A stretch of 64,000 bases of DNA from Oscillospiraceae bacterium (GCA_902362965.1 CABIYQ010000001.1:186001-250000); one strand, 5' to 3'; positions 45,460 through 56,678 are shown, counted from the stretch's first letter. Notes: generated from the sequence alone by a model not told the origin. A program made the numbers and translations.

Positions 45460-46401
45460 TCAAAAAATATTTAACGAAAATCCTGTATCAGGAACTTTAA
45501 AAATTTTGCCGTTCAGATAATTAAGTATTCCGCCGGAATTTAATTTGAATTCCAAAGAGTATGCACATAATTGCTGATGAAAAATACCCATTCGTTTATT
45601 TACAGTAACGCTGCCGTATTTTCCGTCTCCGAGAATTGGATATCCCAGATAGGCTAAATGTGCGCGGATCTGGTGAGTTCTTCCGGTAATAAGGTTTATT
45701 TCAGCAAGAGTAAAGTTATTTTTCCGGCTTATAACCTTACAGCCTGTAATTATTTTTTTATATCCTTGGACTGGATTTGAAATTATTTCTACACGGTTAT
45801 GCTGACATTTTTTCAGATAATCAGTTTTAATAAACTCATTCTTTGAAATGATCCCACAGCAAATACACAAATATTTTTTTACAATTTCCCTTGAACGTAT
45901 TCTTTCGTTGATTTCCCTTAAAGACTGAGCATTTTTGGCAGCAATGACAAGTCCGGTCGTATTTCGATCCAGTCTGTTGCAAATTGCAGGAGAAAAAGAA
46001 TTTTCTTCATCTGGATTATACTCGTTTTTTTGATACAAATAAGATTTAATAATGTCAATAAGTGTTTCTTTATTATTTTCTGAACCTCTATGTACGTCTG
46101 TTCCGGCAGGTTTATTTACTATTAAAATATTTTCATCTTCATATATTATATTAAGACTTGAATTAATAGTTAAAAATTCAGTATTTTTTTTGATATCAAA
46201 AAATTCATCATTTATATACATTTCTACCATATCGTTTTCTGCTAGTACCTGAGAAATTTCACATCTTTTTTTATTAACTTTAATTCTTTTTAATCTTATG
46301 TACTTATATAAAAGTGATTTTGGTAGTTTTGGTACTGTTTTTAGTATAAATTTATCGACTCTCTGACCGCTGTCATTTTTGTTTATTTTAAATTCTTTCA
46401 T
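45460..46401 (-). CDS. RluA-family pseudouridine synthase
   Basis: A 313-residue enzyme with an N-terminal S4 domain (SGQRVDKFILKTVPKLPKSL) and catalytic motif NRLDRNTTGLVIAAKN (Asp at about 142). GRTHQIRAHLAYLGYPILGD follows. It modifies uridines in 23S rRNA in the manner of RluC or RluD; the exact site cannot be told from the sequence. The gene stands alone, convergent with prs. Confidence 0.92.
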   Translation of the reverse strand: MKEFKINKNDSGQRVDKFILKTVPKLPKSLLYKYIRLKRIKVNKKRCEISQVLAENDMVEMYINDEFFDIKKNTEFLTINSSLNIIYEDENILIVNKPAGTDVHRGSENNKETLIDIIKSYLYQKNEYNPDEENSFSPAICNRLDRNTTGLVIAAKNAQSLREINERIRSREIVKKYLCICCGIISKNEFIKTDYLKKCQHNRVEIISNPVQGYKKIITGCKVISRKNNFTLAEINLITGRTHQIRAHLAYLGYPILGDGKYGSVTVNKRMGIFHQQLCAYSLEFKLNSGGILNYLNGKIFKVPDTGFSLNIF

Positions 46402-46456
46402 ATTTAACCTCGTTTAATTAACTTTTTATTTGTATTATAGCATATTATTTTTAAAA

Positions 46457-46486
46457 TTGAAACTGAAAAAGGTAAAATTATATAAT
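46457..46486 (+). promoter_or_regulatory. radC promoter
   Basis: TTGAAA (46457-46462), 18-bp spacer, TATAAT (46481-46486). A LexA-type operator (GAAC...GTTC) is not seen between it and radC. Confidence 0.55.
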
Positions 46487-46569
46487 TTTTTAAAAGTACT
46501 TTTATTTTTTAGAAAAAAGGATTATACTATATAGTAGGTAATATTACATAAATACAATTTGGAGGTAAC

Positions 46570-47256
46570 ATGGCTGATAACGTGCATAAGGGACACAGAG
46601 AAAGAGTAAGGAAGAAATTTATAAAAACCGGATTTACAGGTTTTGCCGATCATGAAAAATTGGAACTGCTTCTATTTTATTCACGTCCCAGAATAGATAC
46701 AAATGCGATAGCGCATAATCTTATTGATAAGTTTAAAACTATAGGAGGCGTTTTTGATGCGGATTTTGATATGCTTAAAGAAGTCGATGGAGTTGACGAA
46801 GCTACAGCAGTACTATTAAAAATGATTCCTGCACTTTCAAAGGAATATGTTAATTCAAAAATTTCATTGACCTCAATGGGAAATTATAAAACTGCATGTG
46901 AATATTTTAAAAATCAATTTCTTGGCGAAAATGTAGAAAAGGTTAGGATAGCTTGTGTAGATGATAAGCTCCGGCTTGTTGACTGTGCAGTAATTTCTGA
47001 GGGTACGCCGGGAACAGTCGCTGTAAATATACGTAAAATAGTAGAATTTACATATAAAAATAAATGTGAAAGCATAATTATTGCGCATAATCATCCTAAC
47101 GGCGATCTGATTCCTTCTGATGAAGATATAAAAGCTACGTCAGATTTGTTCAGAACATTAAAACCTGTGGGCATAATGCTTCTAGATCATATTATAGTTG
47201 CCGGAGGACAGGCAATATCGTTAAAAGAATCCGGCGCATTTACGCTTTTGAAATAA
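46570..47256 (+). CDS. radC: RadC family JAB-domain protein
   Basis: A 228-residue protein with a helix-hairpin-helix region (about 45-90) and a C-terminal JAB/MPN+ metalloprotease-like domain containing HNHPNGDLIPSDED (about 174-187), the JAMM metal motif. RadC was once called a DNA repair protein; its true function is unresolved. It lies 9 nt upstream of uvrB on the same strand, which supports a DNA-linked role. GGAGG precedes the ATG. Confidence 0.93.
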   Translation: MADNVHKGHRERVRKKFIKTGFTGFADHEKLELLLFYSRPRIDTNAIAHNLIDKFKTIGGVFDADFDMLKEVDGVDEATAVLLKMIPALSKEYVNSKISLTSMGNYKTACEYFKNQFLGENVEKVRIACVDDKLRLVDCAVISEGTPGTVAVNIRKIVEFTYKNKCESIIIAHNHPNGDLIPSDEDIKATSDLFRTLKPVGIMLLDHIIVAGGQAISLKESGAFTLLK

Positions 47257-47265
47257 GGAGAAATT

Positions 47266-49233
47266 ATGAAAGAACGCAAGTTTGAACTGGTAACGGATTA
47301 TAAACCATCCGGCGATCAGCCCGAGGCAATAAGCAAGCTGACAGACGGTATTAATAAAGGGTACAGAGAACAGACTCTTTTAGGTGTAACCGGTTCGGGA
47401 AAAACTTTTACAATGGCGAATGTTATAGCAAATGTAAATAAGCCTACTCTTGTTCTGGCACATAATAAAATACTTGCAGCGCAGTTATGTTCGGAATTCA
47501 AAGAGTTTTTTCCTAATAATGCAGTTGAATATTTTGTCAGTTATTACGACTATTATCAGCCGGAAGCATATATTCCGGGTACGGATACTTATATTGAAAA
47601 GGATTCTTCGGTCAATGATGAAATCGATAAAATGCGTCATTCTGCCACAACGGCTCTTTCAGAAAGAAATGATGTAATAATTGTATCCAGTGTGTCCTGC
47701 ATATATTCTTTGGGAAGTCCGGAAGATTACCGTTCAATGGTCGTTTCTGTAAGGCAGGGAATGGAGAAATCAAGAGATCAGCTTTTAAGCGAGCTTGTAG
47801 CGATTCAGTATGAAAGAAATGATGTTAATTTTGTCAGAAATAAATTTCGCGTCAGAGGAGACGTTGTAGAAATTTTTCCGGCTTCATCAAATGAAAAAGC
47901 AATAAGAGTAGAATTTTTCGGAGATGAAATTGACCGTATAACGGAAATTAACGTACTGACCGGAGAGGTTTTATCGATACTCAAGCATGCTGCGATTTTT
48001 CCTGCCAGCCACTATATTGTAAGCGGAGCTAAAATGAGCGACGCTATAAAGGAAATCGACAGAGAGTTGGCGGAAAGAATAGAATATTTTCAATCGGAAA
48101 ATAAACTTATTGAAGCGCAGAGAATAGCTCAGCGCACTCATTATGATATGGAAATGCTGCAGGAAATCGGTTTTTGCAGCGGTATAGAAAATTATTCCAG
48201 AATTTTATCTGGACGTCCTCCAGGAAGCACTCCTATGACGCTTTTGGATCATTTCCCTAAAGATTTTCTTATGCTTATAGACGAAAGCCATGTAACAATA
48301 CCACAGGTAGGGGGAATGTATGCCGGAGACAGAGCAAGAAAAAATACCCTTGTGGAATTCGGATTCCGTCTGCCCAGCGCTTTTGACAACAGACCGCTTA
48401 ATTTTGATGAATTTTATGACCATGTAAATCAGGTCATCTTTGTCAGCGCTACTCCTAATAAATTTGAAAGAGAAAAATCACAGCAAATAGTTGAACAGGT
48501 TATACGTCCTACCGGTCTTGTAGATCCGGAGATTATTGTAAAGCCGGTTCAGGGACAAATTGAGGATCTTCTTTCTGAAATTAATAAACGTACAGAGATC
48601 AATGAACGAGTTTTAATAACTACTCTTACCAAAAAAATGGCGGAGGATCTTACTTCTTTTTTAGACGATGCAGGAGTAAGAGTCAGATATCTTCACCATG
48701 ATATAGATACTATTGAGCGTATGGAAATTATAAAGGATCTTCGTGAGGGAGAATTTGACGTACTCGTAGGAATTAATCTTTTAAGAGAAGGTCTTGATAT
48801 ACCAGAAGTATCTCTTGTTGCGATCCTTGACGCAGATAAAGAAGGATTTTTAAGAAGTGAAACTTCTCTTGTACAAACTATTGGACGAGCTGCAAGAAAT
48901 GCAAAGGGACAAGTTATCATGTATGCTGATTCGGTTACGAATTCTATGGAAAAAGCAATAACCGAAACTGAAAGACGCCGATCCATTCAGATGGCATATA
49001 ATGAAAAGCATGGTATTGTTCCCAAAACGATAAAGAAAGAAATAAGAAAAGTACTTGAAATATCTTCCAAAGAAACAGTTGAAAAAACAACAGGTAAGAA
49101 GCTTTCCAAAGCCGAAAAGGCAGAGCTTATTTCAAAGCTTAAAGTTGAAATGAAAGAAGCGGCTAAAATGCTTGAATTTGAGCATGCAGCTTATCTTAGA
49201 GATAAAATTAAGGAATTAGAGGGAAACAAATGA
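47266..49233 (+). CDS. uvrB: Excinuclease ABC subunit B
   Basis: A 655-residue helicase-like subunit of nucleotide excision repair, which verifies damage and loads UvrC. Visible parts are Walker [10 protein letters not shown] (about 39-47), the beta-hairpin [12 protein letters not shown] (about 92-103), DESHVTIPQ, the helicase motif [22 protein letters not shown] and a C-terminal UVR domain (about 618-652) for UvrC contact. Its stop overlaps the uvrA start by 4 bases (ATGA). Confidence 0.98.
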   Translation: MKERKFELVTDYKPSGDQPEAISKLTDGINKGYREQTLLGVTGSGKTFTMANVIANVNKPTLVLAHNKILAAQLCSEFKEFFPNNAVEYFVSYYDYYQPEAYIPGTDTYIEKDSSVNDEIDKMRHSATTALSERNDVIIVSSVSCIYSLGSPEDYRSMVVSVRQGMEKSRDQLLSELVAIQYERNDVNFVRNKFRVRGDVVEIFPASSNEKAIRVEFFGDEIDRITEINVLTGEVLSILKHAAIFPASHYIVSGAKMSDAIKEIDRELAERIEYFQSENKLIEAQRIAQRTHYDMEMLQEIGFCSGIENYSRILSGRPPGSTPMTLLDHFPKDFLMLIDESHVTIPQVGGMYAGDRARKNTLVEFGFRLPSAFDNRPLNFDEFYDHVNQVIFVSATPNKFEREKSQQIVEQVIRPTGLVDPEIIVKPVQGQIEDLLSEINKRTEINERVLITTLTKKMAEDLTSFLDDAGVRVRYLHHDIDTIERMEIIKDLREGEFDVLVGINLLREGLDIPEVSLVAILDADKEGFLRSETSLVQTIGRAARNAKGQVIMYADSVTNSMEKAITETERRRSIQMAYNEKHGIVPKTIKKEIRKVLEISSKETVEKTTGKKLSKAEKAELISKLKVEMKEAAKMLEFEHAAYLRDKIKELEGNK

Positions 49234-52049
49234 CAGATAAAATAATTATAAAAGGCGCCCGAGAACATAATCTGAAAAATATTGATCTGGAAATACCAAG
49301 AAATAAGCTTATCGTTATGACTGGTCTTTCAGGTTCAGGAAAATCATCTCTCGCATTCGATACTATTTATGCAGACGGTCAGAGAAGATACATGGAAAGT
49401 CTCTCGTCATATGCAAGAATGTTTTTAGGACAAATGGAAAAACCTGACGTTGACAGTATCGAAGGGCTGTCTCCTGCAATATCAATCGATCAGAAAACTA
49501 CATCAAAAAATCCTCGTTCTACTGTGGGTACTGTCACGGAAATATACGATTATCTGCGTCTGCTTTATGCCAGAATAGGAATACCACACTGTCCGGTATG
49601 CGGAAGGGAAATAAAACAGCAGACCGTTGACCAGATAGTCGATAAATTGTTTGAATTGGAAGAAGGAACTAAAATCCAGCTGTTAGCGCCTATAGCAAGA
49701 GGAAGAAAAGGAACTTATGCCAAGGAATTGGACAACGCACGGCGTTCCGGCTATGTTCGTGTAAGAATTGACGGAAATATGTATGATCTTTCCGAGGAAA
49801 TAATTCTTGACAAAAATAAGAAACATAATATAGAAATTGTAGTAGACCGTCTGGTGATAAAGGACGGAATAAAGTCACGTCTTACAGACAGTATCGAAAC
49901 GGTAATGTCTCTTTCCGGCGGAATGCTTGCAGTTGATGTAATAGGCGGAGAAGAAATGCTGTTTTCACAGAGCTATGCATGTCCGGAGCATAATATCAGT
50001 ATTGAAGAACTGAATCCACGAATGTTTTCATTTAATAATCCTTTTGGTGCATGTCCGAAGTGTACCGGTCTGGGAACTTTTTCAAGAATAGATCCTGATC
50101 TGATAGTACCCAATAAAGATTTGAGTATCAGACAAGGAGCTATAAAGGCAAGCGGATGGAATACGCTTACAGAAGGATCTATTGCAATGATGTACTATAA
50201 CGGAATCGCAAAAAAATATAATATCAGTCTGGATACTCCTTTCAAAGATTTGCCTAAGGAAGCGGCTGACGCTTTTTTATATGGAACAAAAGACAGGCTT
50301 GAACTTCAGATAATCGATTCATTCGGAGGCGGTGTAAGATACAGTAAATTCGAGGGTATTATTAACAATCTTGAAAGGCGGTATAAAGAATCAAGCAGCG
50401 AATATTCTAAAAGTGAAATTGCGGATTGTATGAATGAAATAAACTGTCCGGAATGTAGGGGTGAAAGACTAAAAAAGGAAAGTCTTTCTGTAACGGTAGG
50501 CGGAATTAATATTATTGATTTTACTAAGTTTTCTATATCAGAGGCTCTTGATTTTATAAATAATCTTAAACTGACTGAACGTGAAATGATGATTGCCGAA
50601 AGGATCTTAAAGGAAATACGGGAAAGACTTGGATTTTTAAAAAGCGTCGGACTTGAATATCTTACCTTGTCCCGTTCCTCAGGTACGCTTTCAGGCGGTG
50701 AAAGCCAGCGTATACGTCTTGCTACTCAAATAGGTTCGTCTCTTATGGGAGTATTGTATATTCTTGATGAACCTAGTATAGGCTTGCATCAGCGTGATAA
50801 TGACAAGCTTATTGAAACGCTTAAGCATCTTCGCGATATTGGTAATACACTTATAGTAGTTGAGCATGATGATGATACGATGCTTGCGGCTGATCATATC
50901 GTAGATATCGGACCCGGAGCCGGAGTAAATGGGGGAGAAGTAATATTTTCGGGAACAGTAGATGAATTACTAAAGTCTGAAAATTCCGTTACAGGACAAT
51001 ACTTAAGCGGTAAGAAAAAAATTCCTCTTCCCGAAAAACGAAGAAAAGGAAACGGTAATTATCTTATTATAAAGGGTGCGGCAGAAAATAATCTTAAGAA
51101 GATCAATGTAAAAATACCCCTGGGCGAACTGATTTGCGTTACAGGCGTTTCAGGATCAGGAAAATCATCTCTTGTAAATGAAATACTATATAAGCATCTT
51201 GCTGCAAAGCTTAATCGTGCAAAAATAAGAGCAGGGAAATTCAAATCCATTGAAGGATTAGAAAATCTTGACAAGGTAATATGTATTGACCAGTCGCCAA
51301 TCGGCAGAACGCCCAGATCAAATCCGGCAACATATACGGGAGTATTTACTGATATACGCGAGCTTTTTGCACAGACAAGCGACGCCAAAACTCATGGATA
51401 CGGTGCAGGAAGATTTTCTTTTAATATCAAGGGTGGACGCTGCGAGGCATGCGAAGGCGACGGTATCAAGAAAATTGAGATGCACTTTTTGCCGGATATT
51501 TATGTTCCGTGCGAAGTCTGCAAAGGAAAAAGATACAATAGAGAAACACTTGAAATTTTATATAAGGGCAGATCCATTTATGATGTTCTTGAAATGACTG
51601 TTGACGAAGGAGTAAAATTTTTTGAAAACCATCCTAAAATTCTCCGTAAACTAAAAACATTGCAGGAAGTCGGACTTGGATATATAAAAATCGGTCAGCC
51701 TGCAACAACGCTTTCAGGCGGCGAAGCACAAAGAGTTAAACTGTCAACTGAACTTTCTAAAAGAGCTACCGGTAAAACAATTTATATTCTTGACGAACCT
51801 ACAACAGGGCTGCATACAGCTGATGTCCACAAGCTTATCGAAGTACTTCAAAAGCTTGCAGACACCGGAAATACAGTATTGGTTATTGAACATAACCTTA
51901 ATGTTATAAAGGTTGCCGACCATATTATTGATCTTGGACCAGAGGGAGGTACAGGCGGTGGAACTGTCGTTGCATGCGGCACTCCGGAAGAAGTAGCAGA
52001 ATGTCCACAGTCATATACTGGGAAATATCTTAAAAGTTATTTAAAATAA
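49230..52049 (+). CDS. uvrA: Excinuclease ABC subunit A
   Basis: A 939-residue double ABC ATPase that recognises bulky DNA damage with UvrB. Two Walker A motifs ([10 protein letters not shown] near residue 32 and [10 protein letters not shown] near 640), two signatures ([12 protein letters not shown] and [12 protein letters not shown]) and zinc-finger cysteines ([20 protein letters not shown] with CEVCKGKRY) are intact. Its last 9 bases overlap the 3' end of the convergent thioesterase gene, and no terminator is seen there. Confidence 0.98.
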   Translation: MTDKIIIKGAREHNLKNIDLEIPRNKLIVMTGLSGSGKSSLAFDTIYADGQRRYMESLSSYARMFLGQMEKPDVDSIEGLSPAISIDQKTTSKNPRSTVGTVTEIYDYLRLLYARIGIPHCPVCGREIKQQTVDQIVDKLFELEEGTKIQLLAPIARGRKGTYAKELDNARRSGYVRVRIDGNMYDLSEEIILDKNKKHNIEIVVDRLVIKDGIKSRLTDSIETVMSLSGGMLAVDVIGGEEMLFSQSYACPEHNISIEELNPRMFSFNNPFGACPKCTGLGTFSRIDPDLIVPNKDLSIRQGAIKASGWNTLTEGSIAMMYYNGIAKKYNISLDTPFKDLPKEAADAFLYGTKDRLELQIIDSFGGGVRYSKFEGIINNLERRYKESSSEYSKSEIADCMNEINCPECRGERLKKESLSVTVGGINIIDFTKFSISEALDFINNLKLTEREMMIAERILKEIRERLGFLKSVGLEYLTLSRSSGTLSGGESQRIRLATQIGSSLMGVLYILDEPSIGLHQRDNDKLIETLKHLRDIGNTLIVVEHDDDTMLAADHIVDIGPGAGVNGGEVIFSGTVDELLKSENSVTGQYLSGKKKIPLPEKRRKGNGNYLIIKGAAENNLKKINVKIPLGELICVTGVSGSGKSSLVNEILYKHLAAKLNRAKIRAGKFKSIEGLENLDKVICIDQSPIGRTPRSNPATYTGVFTDIRELFAQTSDAKTHGYGAGRFSFNIKGGRCEACEGDGIKKIEMHFLPDIYVPCEVCKGKRYNRETLEILYKGRSIYDVLEMTVDEGVKFFENHPKILRKLKTLQEVGLGYIKIGQPATTLSGGEAQRVKLSTELSKRATGKTIYILDEPTTGLHTADVHKLIEVLQKLADTGNTVLVIEHNLNVIKVADHIIDLGPEGGTGGGTVVACGTPEEVAECPQSYTGKYLKSYLK

Positions 52050-52472
52050 TTCAGTTGGTGAAACCTCATCAAATATTTTAAAAATTTCTGGATGATTTTT
52101 TTTGATTCTCAGGGGTTTCATTGACATATCCGTAAAACAATGGGTGGTGCTTCCGGTTGCACGGAGCTCACCTGTTTTTTTATCGCAGATTTTATATTGT
52201 ACTTCCATTTTAAATCCGTTGAATTTACTTATTGAAGCATAAATTAATACGGTATCTCCAAAGTGTACGGAATTTTTATAGCTGCACTGTGCAGATAGAA
52301 CAGGCATCATAATACCCTGCGATTCCATAAAATCATATGGGTATCCGACCTTTTTCATAAAATTTACTCTTGCTTCTTCAAACCAGCGAATATAATTAGA
52401 ATGATGTACTACGCTCATTTTATCTGTTTCATAATAATATGCGTCTCTTTCATAAACATGAATTTTTTCCAT
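52041..52472 (-). CDS. Acyl-CoA thioesterase, hotdog fold (YbgC/4-HBT family)
   Basis: A 143-residue single hotdog-domain protein. The catalytic region [20 protein letters not shown] (about 15-34) is typical of the 4-hydroxybenzoyl-CoA thioesterase group. It would hydrolyse an acyl-CoA thioester; the chain is unknown. GGAGGA lies upstream of the ATG. The gene is convergent with uvrA and shares 9 bases with it. Confidence 0.9.
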   Translation of the reverse strand: MEKIHVYERDAYYYETDKMSVVHHSNYIRWFEEARVNFMKKVGYPYDFMESQGIMMPVLSAQCSYKNSVHFGDTVLIYASISKFNGFKMEVQYKICDKKTGELRATGSTTHCFTDMSMKPLRIKKNHPEIFKIFDEVSPTELF

Positions 52473-52546
52473 TTTTTTATTGTCCTCCGTTTTTTATTTT
52501 CTTTATTATATCACTGACATGAAAAAAAGGCAAATTTTTTGCTCAA

Positions 52547-52575
52547 TTGACAGTGTATAGAAATTATGATATACT
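52547..52575 (+). promoter_or_regulatory. Distal exopolysaccharide promoter
   Basis: TTGACA (52547-52552), 17-bp spacer, TATACT (52570-52575). The leader would be about 225 nt. Confidence 0.75.
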
Positions 52576-52690
52576 TTTATTAGTTTAATTAATCTTGCAG
52601 AGCTTAGGAGTTTATCATATATCAAACTATGAATTTTATGTCTATAAAGTAGTATGGAATTTGCCTTTTGTAAGAAAAGGTCGAAATCAC

Positions 52691-52719
52691 TTGATTTTTG
52701 TAATTGAAGATGATATAAT
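52691..52719 (+). promoter_or_regulatory. Proximal exopolysaccharide promoter
   Basis: TTGATT (52691-52696), 17-bp spacer, TATAAT (52714-52719). Its -35 region (52682-52699) matches that of the rfb promoter at 16 of 18 bases. Confidence 0.75.
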
Positions 52720-52807
52720 AATGTGGTATAGTTTGAACTGTTGAGGTATAATAAATACTGTTGTGAGAACTGTATTAAGGAACGTTTGAACTAGAGGAGT
52801 ATTGATT

Positions 52808-53560
52808 TTGAATATTAAAATTATAGTAGCTACACATAAAAAATATAAAATGCCGGACGATAAAATTTATATGCCTTTACATGTAGGTCGTGAAGGAAAA
52901 AGTGACTTGGGTTATCAGGGTGACAATACCGGTGATAATATCAGTCTTAAAAATGCTAACTATTGTGAATTGACCGGACTGTATTGGGCTTGGAAGAATT
53001 TAAATGCAGATTATATCGGATTAGTACATTATCGAAGGCATTTTACTTATAAAAAAGCCAAAGGTGATAAATTTCAAAGAATTATAGGATACAAGGAACT
53101 AAGCGAAATTTTAAATAAAAATGACGTTATACTGCCAGTTCCAAGAAATTATTATATAGAGACAAATTACAGTCAATATGCACACGCCCACCATGCTGTT
53201 GATTTAGATAAAACCAGAGAAATAATATCTGAAAAATATCCTGAGTATATAAAAGCGTATGATGACAGTATGCAGGAAACTTCGGGTCATAGATTTAATA
53301 TGTTTATTATGAAAAGAGATAAGTTTGACGCATATTGTGAATGGCTTTTTGATATATTATTTGAACTTGAAAAAAGACTTGATATTTCAAATTATAATAC
53401 AAATGATGCAAGGGTTTTTGGTTTTGTAAGTGAAAGACTTCTTGATGTATGGATTAATACAAATAATATTTCATATACAAATCAACCGTATATCTTTATG
53501 GAAAAGCAAAATTGGTTTATTAAAGGAATTAATTTTGTTAAAAGAAAAGTATTTAATTAA
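52808..53560 (+). CDS. DUF4422 glycosyltransferase-like protein
   Basis: A 250-residue protein of the DUF4422 family found in capsule and exopolysaccharide clusters, thought to be glycosyltransferases. YCELTGLYWAWKNL, DYIGLVHYRRHF and GHRFNMFIMKRDKFDAYCEW are the conserved blocks. TTG 52808 has AGAGGAG 8 nt upstream and gives MNIKIIVATHKK; the TTG at 52802 is too close to the site. It is the first gene of the cluster, with 8 nt to the next. Confidence 0.85.
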   Translation: MNIKIIVATHKKYKMPDDKIYMPLHVGREGKSDLGYQGDNTGDNISLKNANYCELTGLYWAWKNLNADYIGLVHYRRHFTYKKAKGDKFQRIIGYKELSEILNKNDVILPVPRNYYIETNYSQYAHAHHAVDLDKTREIISEKYPEYIKAYDDSMQETSGHRFNMFIMKRDKFDAYCEWLFDILFELEKRLDISNYNTNDARVFGFVSERLLDVWINTNNISYTNQPYIFMEKQNWFIKGINFVKRKVFN

Positions 53561-53568
53561 GGTGAAGT

Positions 53569-54552
53569 ATGGATTTAATAAGTGCTATTGTTCCGGTTTA
53601 TAATGTCGAAAAATATTTATATAGATGTGTTGATTCTATCCTTAAGCAGACTTATGAAAATTTTGAATTAATATTAATTGATGACGGTTCTCCTGATAAC
53701 TGTTCTCAAATGTGTGATGAACTATCAGAAAAGGACTCAAGAATAAAAGTAATTCATCAAGAAAATCAAGGATTAAGCGCAGCAAGAAATTCAGGAATAA
53801 AAATTGCTAAAGGAAATTACCTTACTTTTATTGATAGCGATGATTGGATTTCAAATACAATGTTTGAAGATTTAATTAATTTGATAAAAGAAAAAAATGC
53901 TGATATTTCTATATGTAATTTTATTGTAACCGATGGCAATGCAATATATAAGAAAAATACTAAAGATGAAGAGAAGCTGTATTCAAAAGATGAATTCATG
54001 AAAATCATATTGAGAGTTAACAGCAATAGATGTATACATTATGCATGGGGTAAACTTTATAAAAAAGATGTAATTGAAAAAAATGAACATTATCCTGTAG
54101 GTATGTTAAATGAAGATGTTGAAGGAATGTTCAAGGCTGTTTTAAAGTCTGAAAAAATAGCGGAAACTAATAAAATCGGATATTTTTATTATGAAAATTC
54201 AGAAAGTATAAGCAGAAAAAAATTTGGCGAAAATTTTCTATCTCTGCATCATGTATGGGAAAGAATTTTGGAAATATCTCAGAATTCTGCGCCGGAATAT
54301 GTTGATTATGTCAAGTATAATCTCATTAGATCAGATTTTACTATATTAGTTGATATGATTCTTTATGGTGATAAAGAAACCGATAATATATTCTCAATTG
54401 AAAGGAAAAATATAAATAAACGATTAAAAACTAATATAGGTATTTTATTGAAAAGTCCTATGCAGATTAAAAGAAAAATTTTAATGCTGCTCGTCTGTTA
54501 TTTTTATCTGCCCATACGTTTTATGGTTCGTACTATAAAAAACAGGAAATGA
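53569..54552 (+). CDS. Glycosyltransferase family 2
   Basis: A 327-residue GT-A enzyme. SAIVPVYNVEKYLYRCVDSI opens it, followed by LIDDGSPDNC, NQGLSAARNSGI and the metal motif DSDDW (about 84-88). It adds a sugar to the lipid-linked repeat unit; the donor is unknown. The C-terminal end is basic and hydrophobic, suggesting membrane association. It is followed 7 nt later by the polymerase gene. Confidence 0.92.
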   Translation: MDLISAIVPVYNVEKYLYRCVDSILKQTYENFELILIDDGSPDNCSQMCDELSEKDSRIKVIHQENQGLSAARNSGIKIAKGNYLTFIDSDDWISNTMFEDLINLIKEKNADISICNFIVTDGNAIYKKNTKDEEKLYSKDEFMKIILRVNSNRCIHYAWGKLYKKDVIEKNEHYPVGMLNEDVEGMFKAVLKSEKIAETNKIGYFYYENSESISRKKFGENFLSLHHVWERILEISQNSAPEYVDYVKYNLIRSDFTILVDMILYGDKETDNIFSIERKNINKRLKTNIGILLKSPMQIKRKILMLLVCYFYLPIRFMVRTIKNRK

Positions 54553-54559
54553 GGCGAAT

Positions 54560-55792
54560 ATGAAATTAAATAAATTATCTACTTGGTATCTGATTCTTTT
54601 AATTCCGTTTATTGAACCTCAGCTTTTTAAAACGCATGGATTTGAATTAGTGGATAAGCTGTTTTTATGTTTAAAATTAATAGCTTCAGCTTTTATTGTT
54701 TTAGAATACCTTGTAAGATTTAAATTTAAAATTACAAAGTACGTTATTTTGATGTCTATAGTTCAAGCTGCAACATTTATAGGAACATATTTAAATCATG
54801 GTTCTTTGACCAGATATTTGGGACCAGCTATGATTTCCGTTGTAATGATTATGCTTGGAGAAATGGCTTTTGCAGGCAAATGGGTATTATTTCTTAAATA
54901 CATTGAAAAATATCTTACATTCTTATTTATTTTAAATTTATTTACTGTTGTATTGAGAATGGTAGGAGTAAGTTTCTTTTCACATGCAACTCTCTTGGGC
55001 ATAGATAATCGATGGATATATGTATTATTGCCTTGGATTATTATATCGTTTTTAAATTCATATATTGAATTTAATAAAATTAAATTAAGTGTTTGGATAA
55101 AATATATTTTATGTATCGGAAGCTTATTATTAAAATGGTCTGTAGGAGCATTGGTATCTATTATAATATTTCCGGTCGTTTTCGGTTTGATTTTTTATTT
55201 AAAAGATAAAAATATAAAAATAATTCGTTTAATTAATGCTAAATTAATATATATCTTATTTTTAATAATAAACTATATACTTTTGAGTGGAAAATTGTTG
55301 GAGATTTTATCTGTAATTATTGTAAAGTATCTTAAAAAAAGTATAACTTTATCAGGCAGAATATATTTATGGCAGACAGTAATTGAAGTATTAAATAAAA
55401 AACCATTATTTGGCTTAGGAGTGCAATCAAATGAATTTGATGAAAAATTTTTTTATGAAAGTTCTGGATTTGTCGGCGGAACAGCTGTAAATCATCCGCA
55501 TAATCATTTTTTAAATGTTGCTTATCATGGAGGATTTATTGCGCTGATAGTTTTTATTTTAATAGTTTTTATAACTATGTGTGATATAGACAAAATTAAG
55601 GAAAAAGGTATTTATTGTGTTATGGTTGCCGGTGTTGTATCTGTAATGTTGGCAGCTTTGGTTGATACGTTGGATTTTTCATTATTTTATCTGTTTATTC
55701 CGATCGCAGCTGGGTTATCTAAAATATATAATGGAAATATGATAATTAAAGTTAATAATAAAAATTTTTATTTATTTAAAAAGAAAGGCTGA
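54560..55792 (+). CDS. Wzy-like polysaccharide polymerase / O-antigen ligase family
   Basis: A 410-residue polytopic membrane protein with about 10-12 hydrophobic segments. The large loop contains GRIYLWQTVIEVLNKKPLFG and, after it, NHPHNHFLNVAYHGGFIALI (about 312-331), the signature of Wzy polymerases and WaaL ligases. It would join repeat units at the outer face of the membrane. Its place amid glycosyltransferases supports the polymerase role. Confidence 0.85.
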   Translation: MKLNKLSTWYLILLIPFIEPQLFKTHGFELVDKLFLCLKLIASAFIVLEYLVRFKFKITKYVILMSIVQAATFIGTYLNHGSLTRYLGPAMISVVMIMLGEMAFAGKWVLFLKYIEKYLTFLFILNLFTVVLRMVGVSFFSHATLLGIDNRWIYVLLPWIIISFLNSYIEFNKIKLSVWIKYILCIGSLLLKWSVGALVSIIIFPVVFGLIFYLKDKNIKIIRLINAKLIYILFLIINYILLSGKLLEILSVIIVKYLKKSITLSGRIYLWQTVIEVLNKKPLFGLGVQSNEFDEKFFYESSGFVGGTAVNHPHNHFLNVAYHGGFIALIVFILIVFITMCDIDKIKEKGIYCVMVAGVVSVMLAALVDTLDFSLFYLFIPIAAGLSKIYNGNMIIKVNNKNFYLFKKKG

Positions 55793-55796
55793 TTAC

Positions 55797-56678
55797 ATGA
55801 TAAGCTGTGTAATAACTACGTATAAACGAGAACCTGAAGTTCTAAAAAAAGCTGTGGATAGTATATTGTCACAATCTTATAAAGATATAGAAATTATTGT
55901 TGTAAATGACGCTCCTGAAGATTCAGAACTTTCAAATAGATTATATAAAATGTTATCCGAATATGATTTTCCCATAAATTATATAGTACACGAAAGTAAT
56001 AAAGGAGCATGTGAAGCTAGAAATACGGGAATTAAAAATTCTAACGGTGAGTACATTGCTTTTTTAGATGATGACGATGAATGGGAAAAAGAAAAGTTAG
56101 AAAAACAACTTAAAAAAATTTTATCAGATCATTCGGCTCTTGTTTATTGTGATTATTATTATATAGATAAAAATGGAAAAATGAATATCAGAAAGTCAGA
56201 TAAACAAAATCTTCCAGGCAGTAATGATTTTGATAGATTGCTTTGCTGTAATTTTATTGGTTCAACTTCTTTTCCGTTGATAAAGACCAGCGTATTGAAA
56301 AGTGTGGGAGGATTTAATAAAGATTTACAATCTTCTCAGGATCATGAATTATGGATGAGAATTGCTCAAAAGTATGAAATTTCATATATTAATGAACCAT
56401 TGGTAAAGTATTACTTTACTGATATTGCAATTACTCGGTCAATTGATAAAAAAATACAAGGATTCAACTATATACTTAATGAATTTAAGAATGAGTATAA
56501 TAATAATCCTGAAATATTACATTACAGATATATTTTTATTTCTAATGTATTTTTTGGAAACCATTGCTTAAAACTAGGACTTCAATATTTGAAAAAAGCA
56601 TTTATAATAAAACCGTTATCAGTAAAAAATTTATCAGTGATTCCAAAAGTATTAAAAAAAGTTTTTAATATTTCTTGA
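55797..56678 (+). CDS. Glycosyltransferase family 2
   Basis: A 293-residue GT-A enzyme with SCVITTYKREPEVLKKAVDS, VVNDAPEDSE, NKGACEARNTGIKN and the metal-binding DDDDEWEKEKLEKQ (about 92-105). SSQDHELWMRIAQKY (about 180-194) is the acceptor-side motif. Donor and linkage are unknown. It starts 4 nt after the polymerase gene. Confidence 0.92.
   Translation: MISCVITTYKREPEVLKKAVDSILSQSYKDIEIIVVNDAPEDSELSNRLYKMLSEYDFPINYIVHESNKGACEARNTGIKNSNGEYIAFLDDDDEWEKEKLEKQLKKILSDHSALVYCDYYYIDKNGKMNIRKSDKQNLPGSNDFDRLLCCNFIGSTSFPLIKTSVLKSVGGFNKDLQSSQDHELWMRIAQKYEISYINEPLVKYYFTDIAITRSIDKKIQGFNYILNEFKNEYNNNPEILHYRYIFISNVFFGNHCLKLGLQYLKKAFIIKPLSVKNLSVIPKVLKKVFNIS

Larger units (their letters stand above)
52473..52801 (+). 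other. Intergenic region holding two exopolysaccharide promoters
   Basis: This gap of about 330 bases has no gene. It holds two plus-strand promoters (52547-52575 and 52691-52719) and, between them, a perfect hairpin CCTTTT-GTAAG-AAAAGG (52664-52680) that only the longer transcript would carry. No terminator U-tract follows the hairpin. Confidence 0.7.
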
